From assembly GCF_001414055.1 (NCBI RefSeq), contig NZ_CP013002.1:1674001-1738000 (forward strand): DNA of 64,000 nt. The letters are read 5' to 3'. Shown here in pieces: positions 1-8,846 of this stretch. The DNA comes from Caulobacter henricii. GTDB lineage: Bacteria; Pseudomonadota; Alphaproteobacteria; Caulobacterales; Caulobacteraceae. The translations under genes and the position numbers were made by a program. The first letter of the stretch is position 1. Each line of letters opens with the position of its first letter. The notes beneath the pieces are model-generated. The model saw nothing but the letters and a program-made list of their open reading frames with translations. It was not told where the DNA came from and searched no databases.

Positions 1-40
1 GGGCCGGGAATTCGTCCTGGGCGTTCGCTACAAGTTCTGA
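1..40 (+). CDS. C-terminal end of an outer-membrane beta-barrel protein (partial)
   Basis: Only the last 12 codons are visible, read in the frame starting at base 2. The encoded end is GREFVLGVRYKF followed by TGA. Alternating hydrophobic residues and a terminal phenylalanine are the usual C-terminal signature of outer-membrane beta-barrels recognised by the BAM machinery, such as TonB-dependent receptors or porins. A strong hairpin terminator follows directly. The exact family cannot be told from this stub. The next gene, a secreted polysaccharide-lyase-like protein, would fit a TonB-dependent receptor, but that is inference. Confidence 0.55.
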   Translation, partial: GREFVLGVRYKF

Positions 41-47
41 TGACCCC

Positions 48-82
48 AACGCGGGCCGGTTCTCCGGCCCGCGTTTCTTTTT
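48..82 (+). terminator. Intrinsic terminator after the outer-membrane gene
   Basis: A perfect 12-bp inverted repeat (48-59 with 64-75) encloses a TTCT loop and runs into a T-rich tract at 74-82. It begins 8 bases after the upstream stop codon, so it is well placed to end that transcript. Confidence 0.85.
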
Positions 83-110
83 GCAGAATCTTAATTCGAG
101 CAGAGACGGG

Positions 111-1988
111 ATGATTGTGCACGCCTGGACCTTCGCCCGCCGTCAGGGACTGGCCCTGTCGCTTCTGATCGCAACCGCCGCGCCGCCTTTGGCCGTGGCG
201 GATGTCCGCGGCCCGGTGCTGACCACGGTCGCGCCGATGAACCAGACCGTACAGAAGCGACTGCAGCCGGAACTGGAGAAGCTCCTGGACGCCCTGCTGG
301 TTCAGCAGCGCGACATGACGCTCGACGGCACGCGCGTGTTCAGCGGCGATGACAAGTTCCTGCCCGGCAAGGTCGCGATCGGTCTGGCCTATCTGCTGGT
401 CGATACCCCGCGGGACGACCCGCGGTTCGCGACCTATCTGGCGGGGTTCCGGCGTATTGCGGACCTCACCATCGACGACACCAACGAGACCTGGGGTGTC
501 TACTATTACGCCCAGGCCCTGAGGATGCTGCAGCAGGCAGGACTGCTGGATCAGGCGGTATCACCAGCGACCCTTGAGCGCCTGAAGCTCAAGCTGGACT
601 GGCGACGGTTCGTCCGGACCGAAGACCTGACCCTGATCAACCTGCCCAACAACTATTTCGGCGTGGCTTTCAGCATCGCCCGGCTGCGGTATCAACTGGG
701 TTGGGAAGATGCCTCGGCCAGCGAGGCCCTGCTGAACCGCACGCTCGATCATTACCGGAAGTACTCCGGCGACTTCGGCTTTGCCGATGAGACCGACGGG
801 GAAGGGCGGTATGACCGTTACAGCGTCCTGCTGATCGGGGAAATCGCCCATCGCCTGATCGAGGCGGGCATGCCGGCCAGCCCCGAGGTGAAGACCTGGC
901 TGCGCAAGTCGGTAGACCTGATGCTCCCGCGCCTGAACCTGCGTGGCGAAGGGTTCGAATATGGCCGCAGCATCGGGGCCTATGGCGAAACGGCCTTCCT
1001 CGAGGTGCTGACCGCTGCAGCCAAGCTGGATGTTCTGACTCCCCAGGAAAAGAGCATGGCCTATGCATTCTCGTCCCGGGTCAGCGCGCGGCACATGGAT
1101 TTCTGGTTCGATCCGGCCATGGGCTCGGTGAATCTCTGGGAGCGGGGGCGTCGCACCGACGCCTATCGCGGCAAGCACCGCATCCTGGGCGAGACCCTCA
1201 GCCTGGCCCGTCAGCACCTCTATACCAATGCGATCTGGAACGAGCAGGGCTTCGCCGACCGGGTGCCGGACCCCGGCTATGCCGCCTGGCTGGACGCCTT
1301 GCCCCGCCAAACCGTCACCTGGTTCGCCCGCGGGGAGCATGATCGCCTGCTGGTCACCTTACGCGACAGGGGTCGGCTGGTCAGCCTGCCGGTCATCAAT
1401 GGCGGCAAGGGGCAGCACGAGAACTCGCCCTATTATCCTGTGCCCTTTTCGCCGGGCATGCTGTCAGGGGTGGCGGATGGCCAGTTCCCGCAGCTCCTGC
1501 CCACTTTGACCCTCGAGGATGGCACGATCCTGGCCCCCCTGGCCTATGCCCGGAAGGCCGAGGTGCGCTTCAAGGGACGAAAAACGACGGTGAAGTTCGA
1601 GCAGGACCAGGTCGACCGGCTGGGTGGCGCTGCCCCGGTCGCCGATGACCGCCTGTCCGTTCGCACGCAGTATGAATTCTCGCCGGGGCGCATCACCCGG
1701 ACCGATGTGTTCACGCCCAGGTCACCGCTTGCGGCGGTGGGCATCGATGTCGATTTTGCAGGATTCTCGACGGGACCGGCCACCAGCGGCGGCCGTACGC
1801 GCTTCAGCCAGGGCGATGTGAAGGTCTTTGGAACCGGTGGCTACAAGTCGTGCCGGTCTAGAGCCCTGACCAATGAGGTGGCTTATCGAACGCCGACGGG
1901 AGCCATGACATCTCTGGTCCAGTGTTCAACGGGGCCGATCCGCCTTGCGGAACCCCTGACCCTTTCCTGGACCCTGACCTACCAATAG
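111..1988 (+). CDS. Secreted (alpha/alpha)-toroid polysaccharide-lyase-like protein
   Basis: This 625-residue protein has an N-terminal signal peptide (basic Ala-Arg-Arg-Gln-Gly stretch, a Leu/Ala core, then a likely Ala-Val-Ala-Asp cleavage site) and should be exported. The first ~350 residues are helical, with aromatic-rich segments such as NLPNNYFGVAF, GEGRYDRYSVL and GFEYGRSIGAYGE. These resemble the toroid domain of heparinase/alginate-lyase and DUF2264-type enzymes. The second half is beta-rich, as in the sandwich domain of such lyases. Candidate catalytic Asn, Tyr, His and Arg residues lie in these segments but cannot be assigned. The ATG at 111 is chosen; a TTG at 81 lies inside the preceding terminator. 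Substrate is unknown. Its position just after an outer-membrane receptor end hints at glycan use. Confidence 0.6.
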   Translation: MIVHAWTFARRQGLALSLLIATAAPPLAVADVRGPVLTTVAPMNQTVQKRLQPELEKLLDALLVQQRDMTLDGTRVFSGDDKFLPGKVAIGLAYLLVDTPRDDPRFATYLAGFRRIADLTIDDTNETWGVYYYAQALRMLQQAGLLDQAVSPATLERLKLKLDWRRFVRTEDLTLINLPNNYFGVAFSIARLRYQLGWEDASASEALLNRTLDHYRKYSGDFGFADETDGEGRYDRYSVLLIGEIAHRLIEAGMPASPEVKTWLRKSVDLMLPRLNLRGEGFEYGRSIGAYGETAFLEVLTAAAKLDVLTPQEKSMAYAFSSRVSARHMDFWFDPAMGSVNLWERGRRTDAYRGKHRILGETLSLARQHLYTNAIWNEQGFADRVPDPGYAAWLDALPRQTVTWFARGEHDRLLVTLRDRGRLVSLPVINGGKGQHENSPYYPVPFSPGMLSGVADGQFPQLLPTLTLEDGTILAPLAYARKAEVRFKGRKTTVKFEQDQVDRLGGAAPVADDRLSVRTQYEFSPGRITRTDVFTPRSPLAAVGIDVDFAGFSTGPATSGGRTRFSQGDVKVFGTGGYKSCRSRALTNEVAYRTPTGAMTSLVQCSTGPIRLAEPLTLSWTLTYQ

Positions 1989-1994
1989 GGGCAA

Positions 1995-2033
1995 GGACGC
2001 GACCAGTCGGCCTGTGGCCAGCCGATCGCGTCC
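1995..2033. terminator. Hairpin between convergent genes
   Basis: An 8-bp stem (1995-2002 with 2026-2033) contains an inner 5-bp stem (2007-2011 with 2021-2025). It sits in the 57-base gap between the convergent lyase-like gene and hup. There is no clear T tract on either side, so its role as a bidirectional terminator is uncertain. Confidence 0.4.
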
Positions 2034-2045
2034 CGATCCCGAGGA

Positions 2046-2324
2046 TTAGCCGTTGACGGCGTCCTTGAGTTGCTTGGCGGGCGTGAAGGCGACCTTCTTG
2101 GAGGCCGCGATCTCGATGGCCGCGCCGGTGGCGGGGTTGCGGCCGGTACGGGCCGGCTTGGCCTGGACCTTGAACTTACCGAAGCCCGGGATCGAAACTT
2201 CTTCGCCCTTTACGGCGGCGTCGGTCACGGCCTTGAACACGCCGTCGATGATCGCCTTGGCCTGAGCCTTGGTCAGCTTGTCGTCAGCGGCGACTGCGGC
2301 GTCGACCAGATCGGAAACGTTCAT
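2046..2324 (-). CDS. hup: HU family DNA-binding protein
   Basis: The 92-residue product is a full-length bacterial HU, a dimeric nucleoid protein that bends DNA with little sequence preference. The N-terminal helices read MNVSDLVDAAV and KAQAKAIIDGVF. The core signature IPGFGKFKV is near residues 45-53. The DNA-binding arm carries the conserved RTGRNPATG stretch near residues 60-68. The gene ends close to the convergent lyase-like gene and shares a 222-base divergent upstream region with the transporter. IHF is less likely because the arm and C-terminus are HU-like. Confidence 0.93.
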   Translation of the reverse strand: MNVSDLVDAAVAADDKLTKAQAKAIIDGVFKAVTDAAVKGEEVSIPGFGKFKVQAKPARTGRNPATGAAIEIAASKKVAFTPAKQLKDAVNG

Positions 2325-2546
2325 TTTGATAGCTCATCCAATGTGGAATCAAGGAGCGTCGAGCCTGACGAAACGGGAAGGATTTGTCACGTCATCCCAG
2401 CAAATAGGGGCGTTTTCGCGATCCCGGGGGCAAGCTTCACCTCCTCAGGCACCAAAAACTCTGACATCATGCCGAGAATGGAGGGGCGCGGCGAGGTGAC
2501 GCTCAACTCTTGCCGTGGTAGCGATAACAAAAATCGGGGGGAAAGC

Positions 2547-4214
2547 ATGGCCACGAGCGGCAATCAGGGGGCGAAAGACGGTGTGACCGTTGGCCGCAAG
2601 GACGGAATGGTCATCGGCGCGGCCTCGGTGGGCACGGTCTTTGAGTGGTACGACTTCTATCTGTACGGCTCGCTGGCCACCTACATCACCCACCATTTCT
2701 TCTCGGGCGTGAACGAGACCACGGGCTATATCTTCGCTCTGCTGGCCTTCGCGGCCGGATTTGCCGTGCGCCCGTTCGGTGCCCTGGTCTTCGGCCGGCT
2801 CGGCGATCTGTGGGGCCGCAAGAACACCTTTCTGGTGACCATGCTGCTGATGGGCCTGTCCACTTTCGTCGTGGGTCTGCTGCCAAGCTATGAGCAGATC
2901 GGGATCATCGCGCCCATCGCCCTGGTGGCCATGCGCCTGATTCAGGGGCTGGCCCTGGGCGGCGAGTATGGCGGGGCGGCGACCTATGTGGCCGAACATG
3001 CGCCGGCCAATCGCCGCGGCCTCTACACCAGCTTCATTCAGATCACGGCCACCTTCGGCCTGTTCCTGAGCCTGATCGTCATTCTCGGCACGCGCCACGT
3101 CATCGGCGAGGACGCCTTCAAGGAATATGGCTGGCGCATTCCGTTCCTGATCTCGGTGCTGCTGCTCGGCGTTTCGCTGTGGATCCGCCTGCAGCTCTCG
3201 GAAAGCCCGTCGTTCCAGAAGATGATCGACGAGGGCAAGGGGTCAAAGCAGCCCCTGACCGACAGCTTTGCCCGCTGGGGCAATCTGAAAATCGTCATTC
3301 TGGCCCTGGTCGGACTGACCGCCGGTCAGGCCGTGGTCTGGTACACCGGCCAGTTCTACGCGCTGTTCTTTCTGGAGAAGATGCTCAAGGTCGATGGCGG
3401 CCTGACCAATGGACTGGTGGCGATCTCGCTGCTGATCGGCACGCCGTTCTTCGTGCTTTTCGGCTGGCTGTCCGACAAGATCGGCCGCAAATGGATCATC
3501 ATGACAGGCTGTATCCTGGCCTGCCTGACCTATTTCCCGCTCTTCAAGAGTCTGACCGTAGCGGCCAATCCACAACTGGCGGCCGCCGTGGCCGCTGCAC
3601 CGGTGACGGTGGTGGCAGATCCGGCCGACTGTTCGTTCCAGTTCGACCCTGTCGGCAAGACGGTGTTCAACACCTCCTGCGACCTGGCCAAATCCTATCT
3701 GGCCAAGGCTGGGGTCACCTATACGAACGCTGCAGCTCCCGCCGGGACCGTGGCGCAGGTCAGGATCGGCGAGACCGTCCTGCCGTCCTTCGCGGGCGAC
3801 ACGATGGACAAGGCGGCGTTCAAGGACCGCAAGAAGGCCTGGGAAGCCGAGCTTGGCGCGGCGCTCAAGACAGCCGGCTATCCCGCCAAGGCCGACAGCG
3901 CGCTGGTCAACAAGCCTCTGGTGGTGGGCATCCTGACCCTGCTGGTGATCTATGTGACCATGGTTTACGGGCCGATCGCCGCGATGCTGGTCGAGATGTT
4001 CCCGACCAATATCCGCTACACCTCGATGAGCCTGCCCTATCACATCGGCAATGGCTGGTTCGGGGGCTTCCTGCCGACCACGGCCTTCGCCATGGTCGCG
4101 GCCACGGGCAATATCTATTACGGCCTGTGGTACCCGATCGTGGTGGCGGGCGTGACGGCGGTGATGGGTATCCTGTTCCTCAAGGAAACCAAGGACGTCG
4201 ATATCGAGGCCTAG
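2547..4214 (+). CDS. MFS metabolite:proton symporter (MHS/ProP-type) with a periplasmic insert
   Basis: This 555-residue inner-membrane protein belongs to the metabolite:H+ symporter branch of the major facilitator superfamily. Markers are GTVFEWYDFYLYG in the first membrane segment, GRLGDLWGRKNTF in the loop after the second segment, and a second copy (DKIGRKW) in the C-terminal half. Family members carry proline/betaine, alpha-ketoglutarate, citrate or shikimate, and the substrate here is not readable. An unusual stretch of roughly 110 mostly polar residues, with two cysteines, sits between C-terminal membrane segments and probably forms an extra periplasmic domain. The ATG at 2547 has a strong GGGGGAAAG ribosome site. 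Longer in-frame readings back to 2070 overlap hup and are rejected. It overlaps the convergent TPR gene by 4 bases. Confidence 0.85.
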   Translation: MATSGNQGAKDGVTVGRKDGMVIGAASVGTVFEWYDFYLYGSLATYITHHFFSGVNETTGYIFALLAFAAGFAVRPFGALVFGRLGDLWGRKNTFLVTMLLMGLSTFVVGLLPSYEQIGIIAPIALVAMRLIQGLALGGEYGGAATYVAEHAPANRRGLYTSFIQITATFGLFLSLIVILGTRHVIGEDAFKEYGWRIPFLISVLLLGVSLWIRLQLSESPSFQKMIDEGKGSKQPLTDSFARWGNLKIVILALVGLTAGQAVVWYTGQFYALFFLEKMLKVDGGLTNGLVAISLLIGTPFFVLFGWLSDKIGRKWIIMTGCILACLTYFPLFKSLTVAANPQLAAAVAAAPVTVVADPADCSFQFDPVGKTVFNTSCDLAKSYLAKAGVTYTNAAAPAGTVAQVRIGETVLPSFAGDTMDKAAFKDRKKAWEAELGAALKTAGYPAKADSALVNKPLVVGILTLLVIYVTMVYGPIAAMLVEMFPTNIRYTSMSLPYHIGNGWFGGFLPTTAFAMVAATGNIYYGLWYPIVVAGVTAVMGILFLKETKDVDIEA

Positions 4215-5602
4215 GGCCGCGAGCCGCGAGACGCGTGGCCCTCACGTCGGCGCGCCACGCGCTCGCGGGCTACGGCGGCCTGAACCGGCAGGTCCAGGCG
4301 CTCGTACAGGTCCGCAAGCGCCTGGTTGATGGGCAGGCCGTCGGGATCAAGGCTGCGGCGCAGCTCCAGCATTTGCTGGGCTTCGGACAGGCGGTCGGAG
4401 CGGATCAGGGCGTCCAGCACGATCTGGTCGAAAAGATCGCGCTGGGCATGGCTGCCCCCCACCTCGGCCATACGCGGCAGGGCCGAGCGCAAGCCGAGTA
4501 GAGCGGTCGGATAGTCGCCTCGCAAATGGGCGACCAGGCCTTCGGCGGCGGGCAGGGCGACGTCACGCCAGGTGGGACGTACGAAGTCGGGTGCCTCCAG
4601 GGCCGCCCGCCGGATTGCCGCCAGAAGCTGGTCCGCCTCGGGTCTTCCGGCGCGGGCCAGGCCCAGCAGATATTGCAGCGACAGGAAAGGCTGAACGACG
4701 TCACCGGCGCGGTTGGCCAGATAGCCTGCCAGATCGTTCCAGCGAGCTCCGACATCGACGCCGGCCAGCTCCAGCCGGGCCAGCAGGGAGACCGCCCCGA
4801 TCTGATCCTGCGAATAGTCCCTGGACTGGGTCCAGCAGTGCTCGTCATAGGCCGCCAGCGCCGCTTGGAACCGGCCCTGGCTCAGATAGAACAGCGCCAG
4901 GTGCCACCACAGGTGGGTATCCATGAACGAGTTCAGGTCCGTCCAGGTGTCGCGCACGCCCTCCAGGAAGGCGACACCTTCGTCGATACGGCCCTGGGTC
5001 AGCATCACATGGGCCAGGGCGTGCTGCGCCCAGGGCTCCTTGCGCTGCAGGGACAGGGCATGGCGGGCGGCGGCCTCGGCCTCTTCCAGCAGGTGGCACT
5101 GCTCGTAGGCGAAGGCCAGCATGCCGTGCAGCTGGGGAATGTCGCCGGCGGCGGTCAGGCAGCGACTGGCTGCGCGCAGCATGGCGGGAAAGTCGCCGCG
5201 ATTGAAGTCGTGGTACTGCCGCAGCTTGAGCATCAGCAGATCGCGCGGCCAGGCCTCAAGGATGGCGTTGGCGACCGACAGCGCACCGGGGATGTCGTCG
5301 GCGGACCATGCCGAGACGAAGGCCACGACCTTGCGCTCCCGTTCATTAGCGCCGTCGAGGCTTGCCCGGGCGCGTTCCAGATAGGGTGCCGCGCGTGCCG
5401 CAGCGTCCGGCGCCTCCAGCAGCAGCCACAGGACGGCCGCATAGGCGTTGAGCAGAGGCTCGGCTGGCGCACCGTCGGCGGCCGCCAGGATGTTGGCGGC
5501 GCGGGTCTCATAGGCCAGGAAGCCGGCGATGAAATCATCCACGGCAGCCAGGGCAGCGTCGCTGGTGACGGAGACAGGATTGCCGAGATAGTCTGTGCGC
5601 AT
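4211..5602 (-). CDS. TTC38-family tetratricopeptide repeat protein
   Basis: This 463-residue protein has no signal peptide and is almost entirely alpha-helical. It shows repeated TPR-like units, for example HGMLAFAYEQCHLLEEAEAA and WAQHALAHVMLTQGRIDEG. The layout, including the HLWWHLALFYLSQGR segment, matches the TPR38 (TTC38) family found in bacteria and animals, whose biochemical role is not established. A cytoplasmic scaffold or enzyme-associated role is plausible. It lies upstream of bioD on the same strand with a 9-base gap, so it may be expressed ahead of the biotin genes or from its own promoter. Nothing else ties it to biotin. Confidence 0.75.
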   Translation of the reverse strand: MRTDYLGNPVSVTSDAALAAVDDFIAGFLAYETRAANILAAADGAPAEPLLNAYAAVLWLLLEAPDAAARAAPYLERARASLDGANERERKVVAFVSAWSADDIPGALSVANAILEAWPRDLLMLKLRQYHDFNRGDFPAMLRAASRCLTAAGDIPQLHGMLAFAYEQCHLLEEAEAAARHALSLQRKEPWAQHALAHVMLTQGRIDEGVAFLEGVRDTWTDLNSFMDTHLWWHLALFYLSQGRFQAALAAYDEHCWTQSRDYSQDQIGAVSLLARLELAGVDVGARWNDLAGYLANRAGDVVQPFLSLQYLLGLARAGRPEADQLLAAIRRAALEAPDFVRPTWRDVALPAAEGLVAHLRGDYPTALLGLRSALPRMAEVGGSHAQRDLFDQIVLDALIRSDRLSEAQQMLELRRSLDPDGLPINQALADLYERLDLPVQAAVARERVARRREGHASRGSRP

Positions 5603-5611
5603 GGCACCACC

Positions 5612-6304
5612 CTAGTGGACCCTGGCGGCCTCGTCTTTGGTCGCCTGAGGGAAGATCAGGTCGGCGAGCTCGGTTGCGCTCCAGGTCGCGTCGCGCGGGA
5701 CAAGGATCAGCGGCACGCGGGCCTCGAAGCCCCGCAGCATCTGGCAGGTCTGGACGAGGTCGGGCGCAGAGAGGCTTTCGCTCATGACGAGGGCGGTCAC
5801 GCTCAGGCCTCGGGCCCGGATCACCTCCAGCGCCGTCAATATGTGACTGACCGTGCCCAGATAGGACCCCGCGACCAGCAGGACCGGCAGGTTCAGCGCG
5901 ACCATTAGGTCGAGATTGGTGGCCGTGTCGGTCAGGGGCGACATCACTCCGCCAGCACCCTCGATCAGCAGCAGATCGCGGTCGGCTCGCGCCAGTCGGT
6001 CCCGGCAGTCGCCAACCAGATCATCAAGGCGCAGGACATCGCCCTCCAGCGCTGCGGCCAGGTTGGGGGCCAGTGGGGCGCGATAGCGACGGGGCGAGAT
6101 GCGGGGCAGGGCGTCCGGCTCGCCCAGCGCCTGGGCGAGGCGGCCGGGATCGCTGACATCCGGATCGTCTGAATCAAAGCCGCTGACCACCGGCTTGAAC
6201 GCGTCGACGCTCAGGCCCCGCAGGCGGAGGGCGCGGATCAGGGCGCAGGCGACATGGGTCTTGCCGATATCGGTGCCTGTGCCGGCGACGAAAACGGACT
6301 TCAT
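5612..6304 (-). CDS. bioD: Dethiobiotin synthetase
   Basis: BioD (230 residues) closes the ureido ring of dethiobiotin from 7,8-diaminononanoate, CO2 and ATP in the cytoplasm. The P-loop GTGTDIGKTH is at residues 8-17. The KPVVSG segment follows near residue 37, and the IEGAGGVMSPL switch motif is near residues 114-124. Length and motif order match the family. It overlaps bioF by 4 bases, which indicates translational coupling within a bioF-bioD operon opposite to bioA. Confidence 0.95.
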   Translation of the reverse strand: MKSVFVAGTGTDIGKTHVACALIRALRLRGLSVDAFKPVVSGFDSDDPDVSDPGRLAQALGEPDALPRISPRRYRAPLAPNLAAALEGDVLRLDDLVGDCRDRLARADRDLLLIEGAGGVMSPLTDTATNLDLMVALNLPVLLVAGSYLGTVSHILTALEVIRARGLSVTALVMSESLSAPDLVQTCQMLRGFEARVPLILVPRDATWSATELADLIFPQATKDEAARVH

Positions 6305-7458
6305 GGGGCCAGGTCCCTGCGGATCGCCGCGACTACCTCGGCCAGTCGCATCACCTCAGCGTCCGAATGGGCGGCACTGAAGGCGATCCGCAGCCGGGCT
6401 GTTCCGTCCGGGACCGTCGGCGGACGAATGGCGACCACGAGAAAGCCTTCGGCCTCGAGTCGGGCTGAGGCCTCGAGAGCCGCTTCGGCTGAGCCGATCA
6501 CCACCGGGACAATCGGGCTTTGGGCGGGGGGCAGGTCGAGGGCGGCTGAGAAGGCGCGGGCCTTGGCCAGGGGCAGGGCGGTCAGGGCCGGTTGGCTCTC
6601 AATGATGTCGAGCGCTGCGAGGGCAGCTGCGGCCGAGGCCGGAGGCAGGCCTGTGGCATAGACCAGGGTACGGGCCCGGGTCTTCAGAAGGTCCACCACG
6701 GCCCGGGAGCCGCACAGATAGCCGCCATAGGATCCGAGGGCCTTGGACAGGGTCCCCATCTGAAGCGGAACCTCCGCATCGGGAAACAGTGCCGCAGTGC
6801 CACGGCCTTCAGCCAGGACGCCGACCCCGTGGGCGTCGTCCGCCAGCAGCCAGGCGTCATATTGCGCACAGAGCGCCGAAATCTGACCCAGTGGTGCCAG
6901 GTCGCCGTCCATCGAGAACACGCCATCCGTGGCGACCAGCACATGGCCCGCCGTCGTCCGCTCGGACTTGAGCAGACGCTCCAGGTCCGCAAGGTCATTG
7001 TGCAGGAAGGCGACCGTGCGGGCACCCGACAGCTTGGCTCCGGCCCAGATACAGGCATGGGCCAGGGCATCGACCAGGATCAGGTCCCCGGGGCCCATCA
7101 GGGCGGGAATCACGCCTGTGTTGGCGAGATAGCCGGAGCCGAACACACAGGCGGCCTCGGTGCCCTTCAGCCGGGACAGGCGCTTTTCAAGATCGCCGAG
7201 CAGGGGATGGTCGCCTGTAACCAGACGCGAGGCCGAGGCCCCGGCACCATAGTTCAGGGCGGCTTCGGCGGCGGCGGCCCGCACGGCTGGATGCTGCGAC
7301 AGGTTCAGATAGTCGTTGCAGGAAAACGAGATCAGCCTGCGGCCACCGCGCTCGACGAAGGCACCCTCCAGCCGCCGGGTCGGCTGCAGGCGGCGGCGAA
7401 GGCTCCTGGTTTCGAGGGCCGTCAGCTTGTCGCCGGCGAAGGCGTCGAGGCTCTGCAT
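6301..7458 (-). CDS. bioF: 8-amino-7-oxononanoate synthase
   Basis: BioF is a PLP enzyme that condenses pimeloyl thioester with L-alanine. The 385-residue reading from the ATG at 7458 begins MQSLDAFAGDKL and fits the family size. A longer reading adds about 100 low-complexity residues and runs into bioA, so it is rejected. Motifs include FSCNDYLNLS near residue 45, the glycine-rich GSGYLANTG, the cofactor-contacting ADDAHGVG, and the lysine site GTLSKALGSYGGYL. The gene diverges from bioA across only 74 bases, so both biotin arms probably share a control region. Confidence 0.95.
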   Translation of the reverse strand: MQSLDAFAGDKLTALETRSLRRRLQPTRRLEGAFVERGGRRLISFSCNDYLNLSQHPAVRAAAAEAALNYGAGASASRLVTGDHPLLGDLEKRLSRLKGTEAACVFGSGYLANTGVIPALMGPGDLILVDALAHACIWAGAKLSGARTVAFLHNDLADLERLLKSERTTAGHVLVATDGVFSMDGDLAPLGQISALCAQYDAWLLADDAHGVGVLAEGRGTAALFPDAEVPLQMGTLSKALGSYGGYLCGSRAVVDLLKTRARTLVYATGLPPASAAAALAALDIIESQPALTALPLAKARAFSAALDLPPAQSPIVPVVIGSAEAALEASARLEAEGFLVVAIRPPTVPDGTARLRIAFSAAHSDAEVMRLAEVVAAIRRDLAP

Positions 7459-7470
7459 GCTGTTTCCCGT

Positions 7471-7499
7471 TTGCGAAGGCAGGCCGCACGGCATAGGCA
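7471..7499 (+). promoter_or_regulatory. Possible bioA promoter
   Basis: TTGCGA (7471-7476) and TAGGCA (7494-7499) are separated by 17 bases and lie 34 bases upstream of the chosen bioA start. Spacing is ideal, but the -10 match is weak. I saw no BioR-type palindrome in the 74-base bioF/bioA gap. Confidence 0.3.
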
Positions 7500-7532
7500 A
7501 GCCGCCCTCGCGGCGCAATGAGAGGATCGCAG

Positions 7533-8816
7533 ATGTCGGCGACGACTCCGGACTGGATGACGACGGGCGCAGCCCATGTCTGGCGGCCCTATTGCCAGAT
7601 GCAGACGGCCCGGCCGCCCCAGCCGGTGGTCGCCACGCATGGTTCGCGGCTGGTGCTGGCCGATGGGCGGGAACTGGTCGACGGCCTGGCCTCATGGTGG
7701 ACGGCCTGCCACGGCTACAACCATCCTCACATCGCCGCCGCCCTGCACGACCAGATCGAGCGCATGCCACATGTCATGTTCGGAGGGCTGGCCCACGAGC
7801 CGGCCTATAGTCTGGCCCGTCGCCTGGCGGACCTGCTGCCCGGTGATCTGAACCATGCCTTTTTCGCCGAGTCGGGCTCGGTGGCGGTCGAGATCGCCAT
7901 GAAGATGGCCCTGCAGTTCCACATCAATCGCGGCGTGACGGGGCGAACCCGCTTCCTGTCGTTTCGGGGCGGCTATCATGGTGATACCCTCGCCACCATG
8001 ACGGTCTGCGACCCGGAAGAGGGGATGCACAGCCTGTTCACGGGCGTCATGCCGGCCCAGGTGATCGCCGACCTGCCGCGTGATGCCGCCGGTGAAGCGG
8101 CCCTGGATGCCCTGTTGGCCCAGCAGGGCTCAGAGATTGCCGCCATCCTGGTCGAGCCCCTGGTCCAGGGCGCGGGCGGCATGCTGTTGCATGGTCCCGA
8201 CACCCTCAGGGCTCTGCGCCGTCTGGCCGATGCGCATGGGGTCTTGCTGATCTTCGACGAGATCTTCACGGGCTTTGGCCGCACGGGCTCTCTGTTCGCC
8301 ATGCAGGCCGCCGGGATCGAGCCCGACATCGTCACCCTGTCCAAGGCCCTGACCGGCGGCAGCTTGCCTCTGTCGGCCGCCGTGGCCTCGAGGCGGGTGT
8401 TCGGAGCCTTCCTTTCGGAGGATCCGGAAGCGGCCCTGATGCATGGGCCGACCTATATGGCCAATCCGCTGGCCTGCGCGGCCGCGAACGCGTCGCTCGA
8501 CCTGTTCGAGGACGGCACCTGGCGTAGCGACGTGGCGCGGATCTCGGCCGCCCTGGCCACGGGGCTTGAGCCCTGCCGGTCTGCCCCGGGCGTGGTCGAT
8601 GTCCGGGTGCTGGGCGCGATCGGCGTGGTCGAGTTTGCTTCCCCCGTTCCTGTCGGCGACCTCTGCGCGCGTTTCGTTGACGAGGGTGTCTGGATCCGGC
8701 CGATGGGCAAGGTGATCTATCTGACCCCGGCCTTCTCGATCCCGGACCCGGACCTTGCCCTGCTGACCCGGGCCGTGCGGCGAATTGCCGGTGTCGAGAC
8801 TGCTGCCGTCGATTGA
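7533..8816 (+). CDS. bioA: Adenosylmethionine-8-amino-7-oxononanoate aminotransferase
   Basis: BioA transfers an amino group, normally from S-adenosylmethionine, to 8-amino-7-oxononanoate to give 7,8-diaminononanoate. The product is 427 residues from the ATG at 7533, which has GAGAGG 8 bases upstream; an ATG at 7518 is an alternative. Family features are HVWRPYCQMQ near the N-terminus, SWWTACHGYNHP, FFAESGSVAVEIAMKMA, RGGYHGDT, the PLP-binding DEIFTGFGRTG and the Schiff-base lysine in TLSKALTGGSLPL. With bioD and bioF it supplies the middle steps of biotin synthesis. bioB and bioC are not in the window. Confidence 0.95.
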   Translation: MSATTPDWMTTGAAHVWRPYCQMQTARPPQPVVATHGSRLVLADGRELVDGLASWWTACHGYNHPHIAAALHDQIERMPHVMFGGLAHEPAYSLARRLADLLPGDLNHAFFAESGSVAVEIAMKMALQFHINRGVTGRTRFLSFRGGYHGDTLATMTVCDPEEGMHSLFTGVMPAQVIADLPRDAAGEAALDALLAQQGSEIAAILVEPLVQGAGGMLLHGPDTLRALRRLADAHGVLLIFDEIFTGFGRTGSLFAMQAAGIEPDIVTLSKALTGGSLPLSAAVASRRVFGAFLSEDPEAALMHGPTYMANPLACAAANASLDLFEDGTWRSDVARISAALATGLEPCRSAPGVVDVRVLGAIGVVEFASPVPVGDLCARFVDEGVWIRPMGKVIYLTPAFSIPDPDLALLTRAVRRIAGVETAAVD

Positions 8817-8846
8817 CCGGCGCCGCCTGGTCTGGTCCAAGCGGCC

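Noticed and set aside
81..110. TTG start for the lyase-like gene
   Set aside because: It falls within the terminator T tract and adds residues ahead of a good signal peptide; ATG at 111 fits better.
2070..2546. Upstream extension of the symporter frame
   Set aside because: It overlaps hup on the other strand and lacks membrane-protein character; the ATG at 2547 has a strong ribosome site.
7459..7532. Biotin-responsive operator between bioF and bioA
   Set aside because: No BioR or BirA-like palindrome was found in the gap.
7459..7770. Upstream extension of bioF
   Set aside because: About 100 Arg/Pro/Ala-rich residues crossing into bioA; the ATG at 7458 gives the expected BioF N-terminus.
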